This document shows positions 1-11,562 of a stretch of 64,000 bases of DNA, piece by piece (position 1 is the first letter of the stretch; every line of letters begins with the position of its first letter). Source of the DNA: Proteles cristata cristata (Eukaryota > Chordata > Mammalia > Carnivora > Hyaenidae); assembly GCA_017311185.1 (NCBI GenBank), contig JAESUZ010003526.1, forward strand, positions 1,240,001 through 1,304,000. Reading direction: 5' to 3'. A program made the translations under genes and the position numbers. A model generated the notes under the pieces. It made no database searches. It was not told where the DNA came from and saw only the letters and a program-made list of their open reading frames with translations.

Positions 1-649
1 ACCCCACCTGGCGTTCATGCTTCCTTCACATTTGTGTCATCCCAGCTGCCTTCCCCGCCCAAGGCTGGGCCCTGGGCTGGCGCGTGTTGGCCGCGCGTGT
101 GATTTTGGCATGTAGTTGTTGCTCAGGACTGCCGTGTGCAGGGGAGGCTGTGGGGCCCAGGGGAGCCTTTCCAGGCTGAGAGGTTGGGGTTTGCCAAGCG
201 AGCACAGAGACAGAGCCAGCTGACCTGGCAGAGCTGGGTGTGAGTCCCCTGCCTGTTACCCCCATCCAGCTTCCTATGTGCTGCAGAGCTGGTCAGACGT
301 TCTGCAGGCTGTGGAGACACTGCAGGCGTTCTTGGGGTGGTGGGAAGCCACATCAAAGGTGGCCCGGGGGGCTGGGAGAATCCTCCCTGTGAGTCTGCGT
401 GGAGATCTGAATGTAAGACTGCCTCCGCCCTCCAACGTGTATGCTCCAGAGTCAGGGCCGGACCTGCCACCCCCAACATCTGCCCTGTGGGCGGAGGCTG
501 GTGAGGGAGGAAGGAACGCCCAGCTCAGCCTGGCAGCCCGGCAGCCCCCAGAGCCGGAGCCACACTTGGCTTGCTGTGCCGTGAGCGTGTCCTGGGTTTG
601 GTGCCTTGCATTTCTGGGTGCCAGGCCAACCGCCAGCATTCCCGTTCTT

Positions 650-855
650 TTTTTTTTTTTCTTTAATTTTAAAGTTAATTTATTTTGAAAGAGAGAGAGA
701 GAGCACTGCACGTGAGCTGGGGAGAGGCAGAGAGAGAGGGAGAGAGAATCCCAAGCAGGCTCCCAAAGCAGGGCTTGAACTCAGGAACCGTGAGATCATG
801 ACCTGAGCTGAAATCAACAGTCGAACACTCACCCAGCCGAGCCACCCAGGCCCAC
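650..855 (-). mobile_element. CAN SINE (tRNA-Lys-derived), reverse orientation
   Basis: A poly-T start, purine-rich GAGAGA block and the terminal 'gagccacccagg' read as a CAN SINE on the minus strand. Flanking copies of a 17-bp target site (633-649 and 856-872, one mismatch) mark a complete retroposition event. Confidence 0.9.
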
Positions 856-2886
856 CCAGCATTCCAGTTCTTAGGAAAAGAAGAAGGCGGGAAGGCAGAC
901 AGAGACTGGAAGCGCTTGTTGCCCTCAGTTTCCCGCGAATGAAAGCCCCAGAAGCAAAGCGGGCAGCGCTGTGCTTCATATGCGGGGGCCGCTGCCGCCT
1001 GCCGCCGGGTCTCCGGCTGCCCTGATGCACCCACCGTGTTGGGGGCACCCTCGGCACCTGGACCGATGGAGCAGCTACCCGCCGTGTGGCTCAGCTCTGC
1101 TCCCGGGGCGGCTCCGGGGCTTCCCTCAGGCCAGCCCTGTTTCTGGACTGCGAGTTCCCCACGCAGGGCTGCCCCCCGCCCCCCAACACCCCATGGACGG
1201 CCATTCGCCCAAGTGATTACCAGAGATTATGAGCATTTCATTTATTTGCCCTGCTTCACTCTAGAAAGGATTGGAGTTGGCTTACAAAACACATGCGATA
1301 CCAGAGGATTAAATAGATACAAGAGGAAATTGGGGCAAAAGGAAAATAATGGTAAGAGCAGAAGATGAGGCCAGAGTCGCATATAAGTGCTGGAGACAGA
1401 TCCAAATTTTGCTTTGAACTTCTCGGCCACCAGCACCAAGGACGACGATTTCCCTTTAGTGCCTTTTAGAGTCTAGGATCCAGACGAGGTCCAGAAAGGC
1501 CAGGTGCTCACTGTGCAGGGGGAGGAGCCGGCCTAAGAGCAGCCCCTGCACATGCTTTCCCGGGGTGGTGGGGGCGCTTGATCCAGACTGTATCCTCACA
1601 GAGACCACCCTGGCCTGTCCTGAGCCCTCCCCCGCCCACCCCCCACCGGCCCGTGGTCTCCCGGGAACTGGAGGGGATGGCGCGCTTAGCTCCCTCCCTC
1701 CACGGTGCTCAGGCATTTTTAAGCCCATTAGGGAGAATCTGAAAGCATATGTGTTTGGGAGTTGCCCAGGGTCACAGGCCTTCCAGAACTCTCCAGGGAA
1801 ACTGCTTCTCCACAGCAGGGAGCCTCGGGGGTGAACCAGAGTCCCTGCCATCCCACCCCTGCCAGCCAGACTGCAGGAGCCGAGCGGGGGCCGTAGTCAC
1901 AGGCACGCACACAAGAGGGCACTTGAACAAGGATTGGGCAGCTGAGAAAGGGAGTCCTCTGGAAGTCTGTATTTGGAAACTTGAGGATGTGGGAATAAAT
2001 AATAATAATTATTATTGTTTTTAAAAAGATACAAACACAGCCAGCATGACCCTCAGAAGCCCTTCTGGGGTTTGGACTTGGAAGGGGCCTGGGCCAGCCG
2101 AGTCCTCCTCAGTAGGAAGGGGAGGGGAGCTCTGAGGTGCAGGGCTGATTGACGCTGCCCAGGCACAGGGTGGGGGTGGGGGGACACATCTAGGGCTGAG
2201 AGGTGGTTGGTGGCTGCCAGCCAGGTAATTCCCCAGTGTCAGCAGAGGCCAGGGGGCAGCCACCAGCAAAGAAAGTTCCCAGCCCTCAGGACCTTCCACC
2301 CTGCTGGACTAGGAATCTGGTGGCAGATGGGATTCATTTGACTTCCCTTTTGCTGGGGCAAATAGGTTGTGTAAGTCATGGGGCCCCTGCGTCTTAGCCA
2401 GCCAGCCGGCCAGCTCCACAGCCTCTGCCATGCCAGGCTGTGCCAGGCCGCCAGCATTAGCTCACTCTGGAGGTAATCTCTTCAGGTGAAGATAGAATCT
2501 CAGGGGAAGCTGGTCAGTAATGTCAACAGACCCACGGGGGTGGCAGTGTTATTGACACCTGTCTGAGGATCAGACACTTAAGATGCTGCTTCTGGCCACA
2601 GGGGCTGGGTCCTAAGTGGGTCTGAATGTGCTAGGTGGGGCTGCCGCTCCAATGGGCTGTTGGAGGCAGCCAGAAGGTGACCTTCTCCCCCTCTTCTGCT
2701 TTTCCCTATGATTGGTCCCTTGGCTTCTCCCACTTGCCTGAGGAGGTGGGTGGGATACCTTTTTAACAAGGACACCAAGATGGCCTTGCCCGGATCCACT
2801 CTGTCCCAAGTGGTAAAGCTGAGATTCCACGAAACAGTTGCACCTATAGTTGTAAAATTGTATGGTTCAGCTCATTGATGTAATGC

Positions 2887-3080
2887 TTTTTTATTTTTTG
2901 TTATTTTTGAGAGACAGAGCATAAACTGGGGAGGGGTGGAGAGGGAGGGAGATGCAGAATCCGAAGGAGGCTCCAAGCTCTGAGCTGTCAGCACAGAGCT
3001 GGATGTTGGGCTCTCAAACCGCAAGATCATGACCTGAACTGAAATCGGACGCTTAACTGACTGAGCCACCCAGGCGCCCC
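2887..3080 (-). mobile_element. CAN SINE, reverse orientation
   Basis: T-rich start, GAGAGACAGAG block and the terminal tRNA-like head 'ctgagccacccaggcgcccc' are all present. It is moderately diverged, with no clear target-site duplication seen. Confidence 0.88.
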
Positions 3081-3292
3081 TCTTTTATGGTTTTTAAAAG
3101 AAGGAGTACCTATTTCAACTGTTAGATAATGGGGACGCAGATTTTAAGGAGCTCCTGTGATTGTCAGCGAGTGTAACATTGGAACACAGCTATCTGAATT
3201 GCTGATTGGGGATTATTAGCTATGGGTCAATGTTGACTTGTGCCACAGAAAGTTGAATTATGAATATAAAATTTGTATCTGTCCATTTGTCT

Positions 3293-3466
3293 TTAAATTA
3301 AAAGATTTTTAAAGTTTATTTATTTGGAGAGACAGCAGGAGCGGAGGAGGGATGGAGAGAGGGAGACAGAATCCCAAGCTGGCTCCGTGCTGTCAGCACA
3401 GAGCCCGATGTGGGGTTCAAACCCACAAAACTGTGAGATAATGACCTGAATCAAAACCAAGCCCCT
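3293..3466 (-). mobile_element. CAN SINE, reverse, lacking the tRNA head
   Basis: Tail and body of a CAN SINE on the minus strand; the last 30 or so bases (the tRNA-like 5' head) are missing. A near-identical 14-bp duplication (3279-3292 ctgtccatttgtct, 3467-3480 with one mismatch) shows this is a 5'-truncated insertion rather than a later deletion. Confidence 0.85.
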
Positions 3467-3739
3467 CTGTCCGTTTGTCTGTAAAGCAGACTCTGTAGTA
3501 TAGGTAAACAGAGTTGTTTATAAGCTCATAGTAAGTAGAGTATGAAACAGGGAAAAGGAGGGTTAAGTCAAGGTTGATAACAGTTACACAGCTGTGACAG
3601 CGTGAGTCCTGGCTGCCAGTTCCATAGTGGCCAGTTTCAAACAGTCCACTTCAAGAGGGCATTTAAAAATGATATAAGTAAAAATAAGAAGGAAGGTCTA
3701 CGACAGATTTTTCTTTGTATGGTAAAAGAGACCGTACAG

Positions 3740-3950
3740 TGTATTACAACCCCTATATATCATGTTACTCTCTTCTATTGTCTTCACAGTACTTTTTACT
3801 ATTTGAAATTATCATTTATTTCATTTTCCTTCTGTCTCCCTGCACTAAGACACTCCAAGAGCAGGAGCCTTATCTGTGCTCAGTGCACAGTCCTGGCCCG
3901 GAGAAGATGTTCAGCCAACACTTACTGGATGAACTGGTGCTGTATAAACC
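3740..3950 (+). mobile_element. L2 LINE 3' fragment
   Basis: The order 'acagtactttttactatttgaaattatc ... ctgtctccctgcacta ... gagcaggagccttatctgtgctcagtgcacagtcctggc' follows the L2 3' end consensus as I know it. It is old and diverged. Confidence 0.55.
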
Positions 3951-3960
3951 GTAATCTGTG

Positions 3961-4066
3961 TCTTCCTCCCTCCCTCGCTCTCTCTTTCCCTTCCTCCCTT
4001 CCCCTTCCTTCTTCCTTCCTCCCTTCTTTCCATCCTTCCATCCATCCGTCCATCCTTCCTTTCTTC
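3961..4066. repeat. Polypyrimidine TTCC/CCAT microsatellite
   Basis: About 105 bp of imperfect TTCC units passing into CCAT units (tccatccatccgtccatcc). It directly follows the L2 fragment. Confidence 0.85.
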
Positions 4067-4780
4067 GTTTTCCTATATTGCCCTCATCTCTCTTGGTGTC
4101 TGCCCCAGGCCATATGCATTAGTCTTTTGGAAATCGATTTTATAGACTTTTCCAGAAATAAAGAAATGCTTTATATATTTGCTCAGTTTCTTGGTGCTTT
4201 AAGGTTGAGTTTAGCAACGGTACAACTCGCAGATTCTGGGTTTTGTCTAGTAAGAAAGTGCTGTTCCTCATCTTGCCGGCTGCCTTATCTTTTTTCTTTA
4301 AGCCACTTGCCCTCAAGCTGCTCACGCTGGCTGCTGAGGAGCTCTTACATGTCCTGTAAGAACTGTCCCAAAGTCTGGGCCACACATCTGACCAGGGAAG
4401 TCAGAACCTCTGGGTTGGGCCCAGGCCTCACCGTGCACCTGGTACCAGGCACGGCTTCCCAGTGGTCCCTTCCGTTCGGCTTTTGTTCATCAGAAGCCTT
4501 CTGTTCTCCTCTCTCCCCATCCGATGCCCAGTAGCAGTGCCCTCTCAGAAAGTTACAGTCGCAGGTGGATACCTGGACTTTCAGCAGCTGGAAATTGATG
4601 GTGCCGATTGAACGAGTCCCCTCCTTGCTGATGGGTAGTGGAGAGCTTAGTCCACTGTTGGGAATAACCTGCACCCTTCAGACCAGCTCGCTCAATGGCC
4701 CCTGTCTCCTGTATGAACTGATGAGCGCAGGGTGCAACTGAGCTAAGGACCTGCTGGCCTTTTCATTATAAAAGTAACAT

Positions 4781-5008
4781 GGGGTGCCTGGGTGGCTTAG
4801 TCGGTTAAGCGTCCGACTTTCGCTTAGGTCATGATCTCGCGGTTCGTGGGTTCGAGCGCCGCGTCGGGCTCTGTGCTGACTGCCAGCTCAGAGCCTGGAG
4901 CCTGTTTCAGAGTCTGTGACTCCCTCTCTCTCTGACCCTCCCCTGCTCACGCTGTCTCTCTCTCTCTCTCCTAGAAATAAATAAAAATATTAAAAAAAAA
5001 ATAAAATG
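4781..5008 (+). mobile_element. CAN SINE, young subfamily, forward
   Basis: Full-length forward copy with the intact head 'ggggtgcctgggtggcttag', the 'tttcgcttaggtcatgatctcgcggttcg' body and a CT-run plus A-rich tail. It is flanked by 9-bp copies of aaagtaaca (4771-4779, 5009-5017). Confidence 0.92.
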
Positions 5009-5930
5009 AAAGTAACAAGCGTCCGTTCAGCATTAGTGTAGCAAGTACAGAAAGAAGACAGAGCTCCTTAATCTAAGTATTTTCCCTTCCACGAGGGCCT
5101 ACATGGTAAATGCAAGTTTGTATCTCTGCTTTTTGTCTCGTAACGTTGTAACAGAAGAGCTGTCTCCCGGGGTCCACTCCCTGTAAACATTGTAACAGCC
5201 GCACGCAACGTTCCACTGGGTGCAGCCTCCTAGCTCCTCCTGGCCTAACGGCACCTGCATTCATTCACTCCTCTTGCCCACACCAGCCTGCCGGGCCATT
5301 TTCGGTGCCGGGGTCCCGGTGCCTGGACTGTGAGCACAGCAGACTTTCAGCCCCTGGTTGTGCGGTTTTGTTATGGGCAAAGGAAACAGGTTCTTCACCT
5401 GGAAAGTAATTCAGGCCGGATCAAGACCCACCTCCCCCAAAGGCAGCTGTACTGACAGACCTGGATCACAGGTCTGAGTAGCACCCCATGCAAGTAGAAC
5501 GAATCTAACGTTTTCTGTTCTGCAGATAATAGCTCAGTATACAAGTGTCATTTATAACCACATGACATTTGCTGAACACATTTGTGGAAACATTAAGTTT
5601 GTTCACTTGCTCCTTTCAGAAGTCCGTGTGGGTCAGGCCCAGCGCTGAGAGGTGAGGGGCTCATAGCAGCTGAGGCCTTGTCCCTCGCAGGCTTCCAGCG
5701 GAGGAGAGGTGGACCCATCTATGGGGCACCTAGTGCAGTGCCTGGAAGGGGGCTGGGCCGGTGGTTTGGAGCTTCGTGGCCAGCCAGCTCTTCCCATGCT
5801 GCGCAGAGAGTGACGGTGCAGCTGGCGTTCCCATGGTGTTCCCATGAGAAATAATACAATTATGCAGTCTCATCTTTCCATCTCGCTTTCTGTGTGCTTT
5901 TTCCATGTTGCTACATAATTACACTTAGTT

Positions 5931-6015
5931 TCTTTCTTTCTTTTTCCTTCCTTCCTTCCTTCCTTCCTTCCTTCCTTCCTTCCTTCCTTCCTTCCTTCCC
6001 TTTCTTTCTTTCTCT
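5931..6015. repeat. CCTT/CTTT microsatellite
   Basis: Pyrimidine tetranucleotide array with 13 uninterrupted CCTT units at 5946-5999, bordered by CTTT units. It adjoins the tail side of a SINE fragment, so it probably grew from the SINE's A-rich tail. Confidence 0.93.
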
Positions 6016-6122
6016 AAGTTTATTTATTTATATTGAGAAAGAGAGCAAGTAGGAGGGGCGGAGAGAGGGGAAGAGAGAATCCCAAGCGTGGGACTCGAAC
6101 TCATGAACCTTGAGATCATCAA
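6016..6122 (-). mobile_element. CAN SINE fragment, reverse, head missing
   Basis: Reads 'aagtttatttattta...gagaaagagagcaag...gggactcgaactcatgaaccttgagatcat' and stops before the tRNA-like head. Its tail merges into the CCTT array. Confidence 0.8.
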
Positions 6123-6309
6123 CTGTGATTACTGCTAGTTTTAAAGGTGAAACCTTGAGTAGATGACTTCACTCTGCCCAAGTTAAGTCTTTGAATTGAT
6201 AAACTAGGGATAAAGGTACTCTCTCCTGGATCATTACATAAGTCACCTGTGCTAATATACACTGTGTGCATCCGGCCCTTCACAAAGAAAATGTGCCCTA
6301 AGTGGATTA

Positions 6310-6550
6310 GGGTCGTTTTCAGCCTCTCACCAGTGTAAATAATGCCGCGGTAGACTTCTTTGTGCAGAAAGCTTGCTTTTCAAAGGATTCCTTACGTTCA
6401 ATGTAATCTTCAGTGTGGAGTTCCCAGAAGTGAGATTAATTGGAAGAGTGTGTGAACATCATTCTGTCCCCTGAAATATTGCAAATGCTTTCCAAACAGA
6501 TTGTGCCCCTTTACAGCGCCCCCAGCTGTGGGTTGCGGTGCTTGGTGGAT
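6310..6550 (-). mobile_element. Old L1 3' fragment (plus strand is antisense)
   Basis: The series 'gtaaataatgccgc ... tttgtgcagaaag ... gttcccagaagtgagattaattgg ... aatattgcaaatgctttcc ... ttacagcgccccca' matches in order the antisense of mammalian L1M ORF2-end/3' UTR sequence. Strongly diverged. Confidence 0.5.
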
Positions 6551-6684
6551 AGTCACAGAGAGAAGTCGTGGAGAGCTACGGAGAGGAGTCATGGGTAGCC
6601 ACGGAGTGGAGTCCAAAGGGTGCTATGGCTTTTTTAAAAGATTGTTACTAATAGATGAAAGTTACTGTCAGGATACTCATTTTA

Positions 6685-6918
6685 TTTCTTTTAAACATTT
6701 CTTTTTAATGTTTATTTATTTTGAGAGAGAGCACACCAGTGAGCTGAGTGTGCGGCAGTGGGGGAGGGGCAGAGAGCGAGGAAGAGAGTCCCAGGCAGGC
6801 TCCGCACTGTCAGCACAGAGCCTGAGGCGGGGCTCGAACTCAGGAACTGTGCTATCACGACCTGAGCTGAAATCCAGGGTTGGATGCTTAACTGGCTGAG
6901 CCACCCACACGCCCCAGA
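6685..6918 (-). mobile_element. CAN SINE, reverse orientation
   Basis: Complete reverse copy from T-rich tail to the head 'gctgagccacccacacgcccc'. A 12-bp duplication atactcatttta flanks it (6673-6684, 6919-6930). Confidence 0.92.
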
Positions 6919-8879
6919 ATACTCATTTTAGAAGTGAGTTTCCTGTTTATAAGTATTACTCTAAGAAAGTGCTATAGGCATTTAACTTCTTTATTTTAAA
7001 TTTATGATTCAATTTTAAACAAAACTCCATGTTCCCTGAAGTTCATGCGTCACCCTGGGCCTACTCGCGTCCGGTGCCAGTGTTCTCTCACCTCCACAGG
7101 GCCAGGTCGGCTCCCAAGCCCCCCTCCCCAACTCCCTCCCCCAGCTCCTGCCTGGAGACCTGTGGGCACCTCCAGTGCTCCACCCAGAGAGCGACCAAGC
7201 CCAGAGAGCGACCAAGCGGCAGGAATGATGAGGACCCCTGGGGAAAAGTTGCTTAATGTTGTGGACCAGCCCTCCCTGCCCCACCTCACAAGCTTGAAAT
7301 GGAGAGGGTTTAATCTGTGGCCCAAAGAGAACAGCACAGACTTGCTCTTTTATTTCACACAGAGGATGGGGCTTTGAATCATGCAGACAAATAAAAGGAC
7401 TGCCCTTTGTCTCCGCTCCGCCCTCCCCCACCTTGTCTCCAGCCCTGCGGGGGAGGACCGGGGCCATTGTTCGGGCTCTGCCCCCTTCCTCCTGGGGTTC
7501 CAGCTTCCCTGGCCTTACGACTGAGGTCGGCAGCACCAGTGTCTCAGGGTGGTGGTGAGGAGCGAAGGAGGTGTGCCCGTGGAAGCGACAGCCATTTAGT
7601 TTTTACTGGAAACTACACTTGACAATGAGCCGACAGGTGTTTGAACTCTGCTCTGTGCCTGTAAGGAAGCTGACGCGGCCCTGCCTCTTGCCTCTGTAGA
7701 ACCTTCGGCAGATCAGTTCTGGGAGATGGCCCGAGGCACACAGGTCAACAGTGCAGTGTGCGTAAGCACTGATTACAGAGGGGCGGACAAAGGCCACCAG
7801 GTGCCCTGCTCTAGGCGCCAGAGGTGGCGGGAATCAGGCCAGCAAGGACCCCTGCGCCGCAGAGCATCCTCCTGGCCTGATCAGGAAGATGTGCTGAGAA
7901 GGTGCCGTTGGAGCTGACACTTTGGAAGAGGGGTCTCTTTCCCACTTGCGGGACCGCAGGGTGAGCACAGAAGCAGGAAGGAGCTTTAGGATCCTCGGAA
8001 CTGAGGGGAGGCTGGCAAGCCAGGGTGCCTGGGAGGAGATGGGCCCGTAAGGAGTCCGTCCTGGCTGAGAGGTGGCGGTCCTTCCTGGCAGGATGATGGA
8101 GCCCGCGACGGTGTGTGCAGGGAGGTGGTGGGAAGACCCTGGATGTGCACTGGGTAAAGCTTCGACCTGGCCGCTTCCTGCAGCTGCTGCAGGCAAGCAC
8201 TGCCACCCCGGCAGCTTAGAATGACGGAAACGGACGTCTCACCTTCAGGGCTCTTGAGGTGCAAAATCAAGGCATCACCAGGCCCACAAAGCCCTCTGAA
8301 ACCTGTAGGGGAGGGTTCTCCCTCGCTTTTCCTAGCTTCTGGTGGCAGTTGGCAGCCAGACCCTTCGTCCCAGCCAGACCCTTCGTCCCTTCCCCGCCTC
8401 CCCCTCCATCCCACGTGGCCTCCCCTCGTCTGTCGTGCCTGAGGCTCCTCCCATTGGCATTAGATTTAGCGCCCACCCTGCTTCACTACGACCTCATCTT
8501 CCCTAAAAGCATCTGCAGTGACCCTGTCTCCATATAAGGTCATGATCCGAGATACCGGTGGTCAGGACGTCACCATATCTCCTTGAGGGACCCAGTTCTG
8601 CCCACAGCACCCTGGCAGAAGAAGGCAGTCTGAGTGCTGATCCCAAGCACTGCTTTCAGATATGAGGGGTCAGCCAGGCTGGCCAGGGCCACAGATTCTC
8701 TCCTGTGGCCTCAGGCCGGATGCTCTGGGAGTGTTTTCAAGTATAATAGAATCTCAGCTAAATGAATACTGATTCCAGCCCCTTGTTGCCTCCTGCAAAG
8801 CTACCCCCCTGGCCCAGGCGCCCACCATTGCTCCCAAGGACCAGTCACTGCATCATGGCCCTTTGGACACCCTCTGCCT

Positions 8880-9290
8880 TCACCAGCCTCGCCGCCCGTG
8901 CCCTTCACCCTGCTAGTGAAACTCCCACCTCCCATCTGCCTGACTTCCTTCCCCTACCCAGGCCTCTGCTCCAGGATCTCAGAAAGGCCTTCTCTGACCT
9001 CCAAACATGTAGAGCAAGCTCTCCTCTGCCTGGGATCCCCCCTGTCCCTTCACACACCCCCGCCCCTTCCCTTCTTTTCAAAAGGAAGTTTCATGCCTGT
9101 TGCAGAGTCCACAGAGCCCAATGCTGGGCTTGAACTCACAACCCTGAGATCGAGACCTGAGCTTAGGTCAAGAGTGGGACACTTAGCCAGTGGTGCCTCA
9201 CCCTACCTTCTTCATTCATGCGTTGTCCCTCCTTACTAGTGCACAAGCTCCTGGAGAAAGGGGACTTTTCCTAAGACATGGAGGGATGCA
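8880..9290 (+). mobile_element. L2 LINE fragment, interrupted by a SINE remnant
   Basis: 'ctgctccaggatctcagaaaggccttctctgacctcc' and, after the SINE remnant at 9104-9205, 'tactagtgcacaagctcctggagaaaggggac' are successive parts of the L2 3' consensus. The older L2 was therefore split by the SINE. Confidence 0.5.
9104..9205 (-). mobile_element. Diverged CAN SINE remnant, reverse
   Basis: Contains 'gagcccaatgctgggcttgaactcacaaccctgagatc' and 'gagtgggacacttagccag', a decayed A/B-box region of a CAN SINE. The purine body and tail are gone. Confidence 0.6.
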
Positions 9291-9339
9291 GGGCATGGTG
9301 TCTGTTGAGTGTAGAGACTGAGTCTCGGAGCCCCTTCAG

Positions 9340-9460
9340 GGTGTTGGAGCAAGCATGGCATTCAGCCCTGAGGTGTGGCTTTGAGTCCTGCTCTCCATGA
9401 GCAAGTCATTCAGCCTCTCTGGGCACTAGTTACCTCCTCGGTAAAAAGGGTGATGACCAA
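9340..9460 (+). mobile_element. MIR SINE fragment
   Basis: 'gcaagtcattcagcctctctgggcactagttacctcctcggtaaaa' follows the MIR core 'gcaagtyacttaacctctctg...cctcatctgtaaaa'. Confidence 0.6.
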
Positions 9461-9639
9461 GAACAAGGCCTTAAGGGCCACACTTTGTCTCTCATTGGCT
9501 GAGTGATATTGGGCCAGTGAGGCCACCTCTGAGCCTCTGCACGGCTCTGTAAGTTGGACTGAGGCTTCACTGAGATACTAGTGAGAGTTATACTAGTTAC
9601 TGTGCACCACTCCGTGTCTCAGTGCTTTTTGCAGAGGAG

Positions 9640-9775
9640 CTCACTGAATTCCCAGAACTGCTCTAGGAGGCAGGGACTCTGTCTCCGTTTTGCAGAGGGT
9701 GGGCGGCCTAGGCCAAGGTCACATGCTGAGAAGTGGCAGGCAGAGCCCAGATTGGAGCCCCGGCAGTCAGACCCG
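9640..9775 (-). mobile_element. MIR SINE fragment, reverse
   Basis: 'ccgttttgcagagggtgg...ccaaggtcacatgctgagaagtggcaggcagagcccagattggagcc' is MIR read on the minus strand. Confidence 0.6.
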
Positions 9776-10488
9776 CTCTCCACGCCGGGCTGTGTTTCGT
9801 GTCGAAAACCCTCCACCCAGGTCAGGCGCAAGCCTCAGGAATGGACGTGCTTCCCTGTGCGTAAATGTCAGAAAAGCGCACCCGTGCACATCCACAAGGA
9901 GTAGGCACAAATGTTTTTCTGGGTAGAATCACAAGAAAATGTCAACAGCTGTTTCCTCTGGGAGAGGAGTGGGGGCAGGATGAGAGGCGTGGCTCCCACT
10001 TCCTTTTATGCTGAACTGTTTAAAAATAGTCCTGAGCATCATCCCATTCCACCCGTAACTATTCTGTGTGCGTCTGCTCCTGAAGAGGGGGCCGCGGTGC
10101 CCTTACCGCACCTTCCAAACCAGCAGCACCCACACCGTCCGTGTCAGGCTTTGTCAGCTGCACCCGGAGTGTCACGCAGCTGGTCTAAGCTGAGGCCATC
10201 CCTGCACCGTACGTTGCATCTGACTGTCCTGTCCCTTTGGTCTATCTGACGCAGCAGAGTTCTCTTCACACAGTGAGAGATGGGCCAGTGGTCCCACAGA
10301 GCATTCCTTCATCTGGGTCTGTCCCTCTGACCATCACGCGGTGTTTGGCTCAGTCCTCGCCTTGTCCTTCTGTGACCTGGGAATCAATTTCGAGTCTAGA
10401 TTGGAGTCCAAGCCAAGATTTTGCCTGAACTGTCATGGGAGGTGGATAATGTCATGTGACAGGCAGAGGGTGCCCACAGCGTGGTGGT

Positions 10489-10504
10489 GGTGGGGGGGGG
10501 GGGG
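10489..10504 (+). repeat. Poly-G run after GGT repeats
   Basis: Three GGT units followed by 13 uninterrupted G at 10492-10504; a candidate G-quadruplex on the plus strand and a place where assembly length is uncertain. Confidence 0.85.
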
Positions 10505-10621
10505 CTATGGTTTGTCCCTTGGTCATGAAGTCACAGGCCCCACCCCCACCCCCGTTTTACCCTGAAAGTGACCTGATTGTTATACTTGGTGCACTTCTCA
10601 TCTTGTACTTTATGTTTTTAG

Positions 10622-10813
10622 TTTTTTAAATGTTTTATTTACTTTTGAGGGGGGAGGGCAGAGAGAGAGAGGGAGACACAGAATGTGAAGCAGGGCCTCA
10701 GGCCCTGAGCTGTCAGCACAGAGCCCAACGAGGGGCTCGAACCCATGAACCATCCATGAGATCATGGCCTGAGCTGAAGTCAGATTTTACCTGGCTGAGC
10801 CACCCAGGCACCA
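10622..10813 (-). mobile_element. CAN SINE, reverse orientation
   Basis: Reverse copy ending in 'ctggctgagccacccaggcaccac', with an extra short duplication in the body (ccatgaaccatccatgagatcat). Confidence 0.88.
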
Positions 10814-11444
10814 CCCCCCACCCCGCCTTTTTTTTTTTTTTTCAAACCATGTATCTATATTTTTACTCTTTTATTGTTATCTGGGGTAATCTGAACTTAT
10901 TTTTTCATAATTCATCTCATTTGACCTAAAGCAACCTTTCTTGCTCCTCCCTGTGAAGAGGAGGAAGGCCCTGGGGGTCTTCCGTGGGGAACAGGTTTAG
11001 AAGCCTCAGCTTAGGCCAGGCTGCTGCATGGGGGAGGCCAGAGTTTCATTGCTGATTCAGGAAGTGGCCCAGGGAGCCACAGGAAGATGTCACCACATTG
11101 AGAAAGATCCAGTAAGAGCTTGACTGCAGTTCAGTGATGAGGAAGGAACTTAGCTGGCCCGGGGCACTGGTCACTGGAGGGTGGAAGCAGGCCCAGGGCT
11201 CAGTATCTGTGTCCTGGCCCCTCTCTCAGAGGACCGTGGCCCCAGCCCTGTTCTCATGGAGGCCTGGGAAGGACCAGGGTACAATGGGGTACCCGCCTGC
11301 GGCTTCTGTGTGAGTTGGACATGGGAGTGCCACAGTCCAGCCCCTAGGTAGTGTGGTGGTTATGGAACAGTGGCCTGGGACAGGGCGCTCCTCAGGGGAC
11401 AGCCAGCCCTGTGCTGGGCGCTCCTGCCCCTTCCCACAAGCGCT

Positions 11445-11562
11445 GCTAGTCTCCATTTCACAGATGTGGATACAGGAGCCCAGGGAGGTCGGGCCATTGG
11501 CACAGGGTCTCACCATGAGTTAGGGGCAGGGACGGGATTTGAACCTTGGTTTCCCTGTCAGC
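11445..11562 (-). mobile_element. MIR SINE fragment, reverse
   Basis: 'ccatttcacagatgtggatacaggagcccagggaggtcggg...gttaggggcagggacgggatttgaacc' is MIR on the minus strand. Confidence 0.6.

Noticed and set aside
278..688. Possible upstream EPN2 exon near the window start
   Set aside because: Reads MLQSWSDVLQAVETL...; no match to the epsin-2 linker and no supporting splice pair; it runs into a SINE tail.
2238..2262. CTCF site around 'gaggccagggggcagccacc'
   Set aside because: The AGGGGGCAG core is present but the obligatory CC five bases upstream is not, unlike the site at 62395.
3602..4534. 310-codon open frame on the plus strand
   Set aside because: It runs through an L2 fragment and a TTCC/CCAT microsatellite (giving Pro/Ser/Leu repeats such as PSFHPSIHPSILP); no protein family resemblance.
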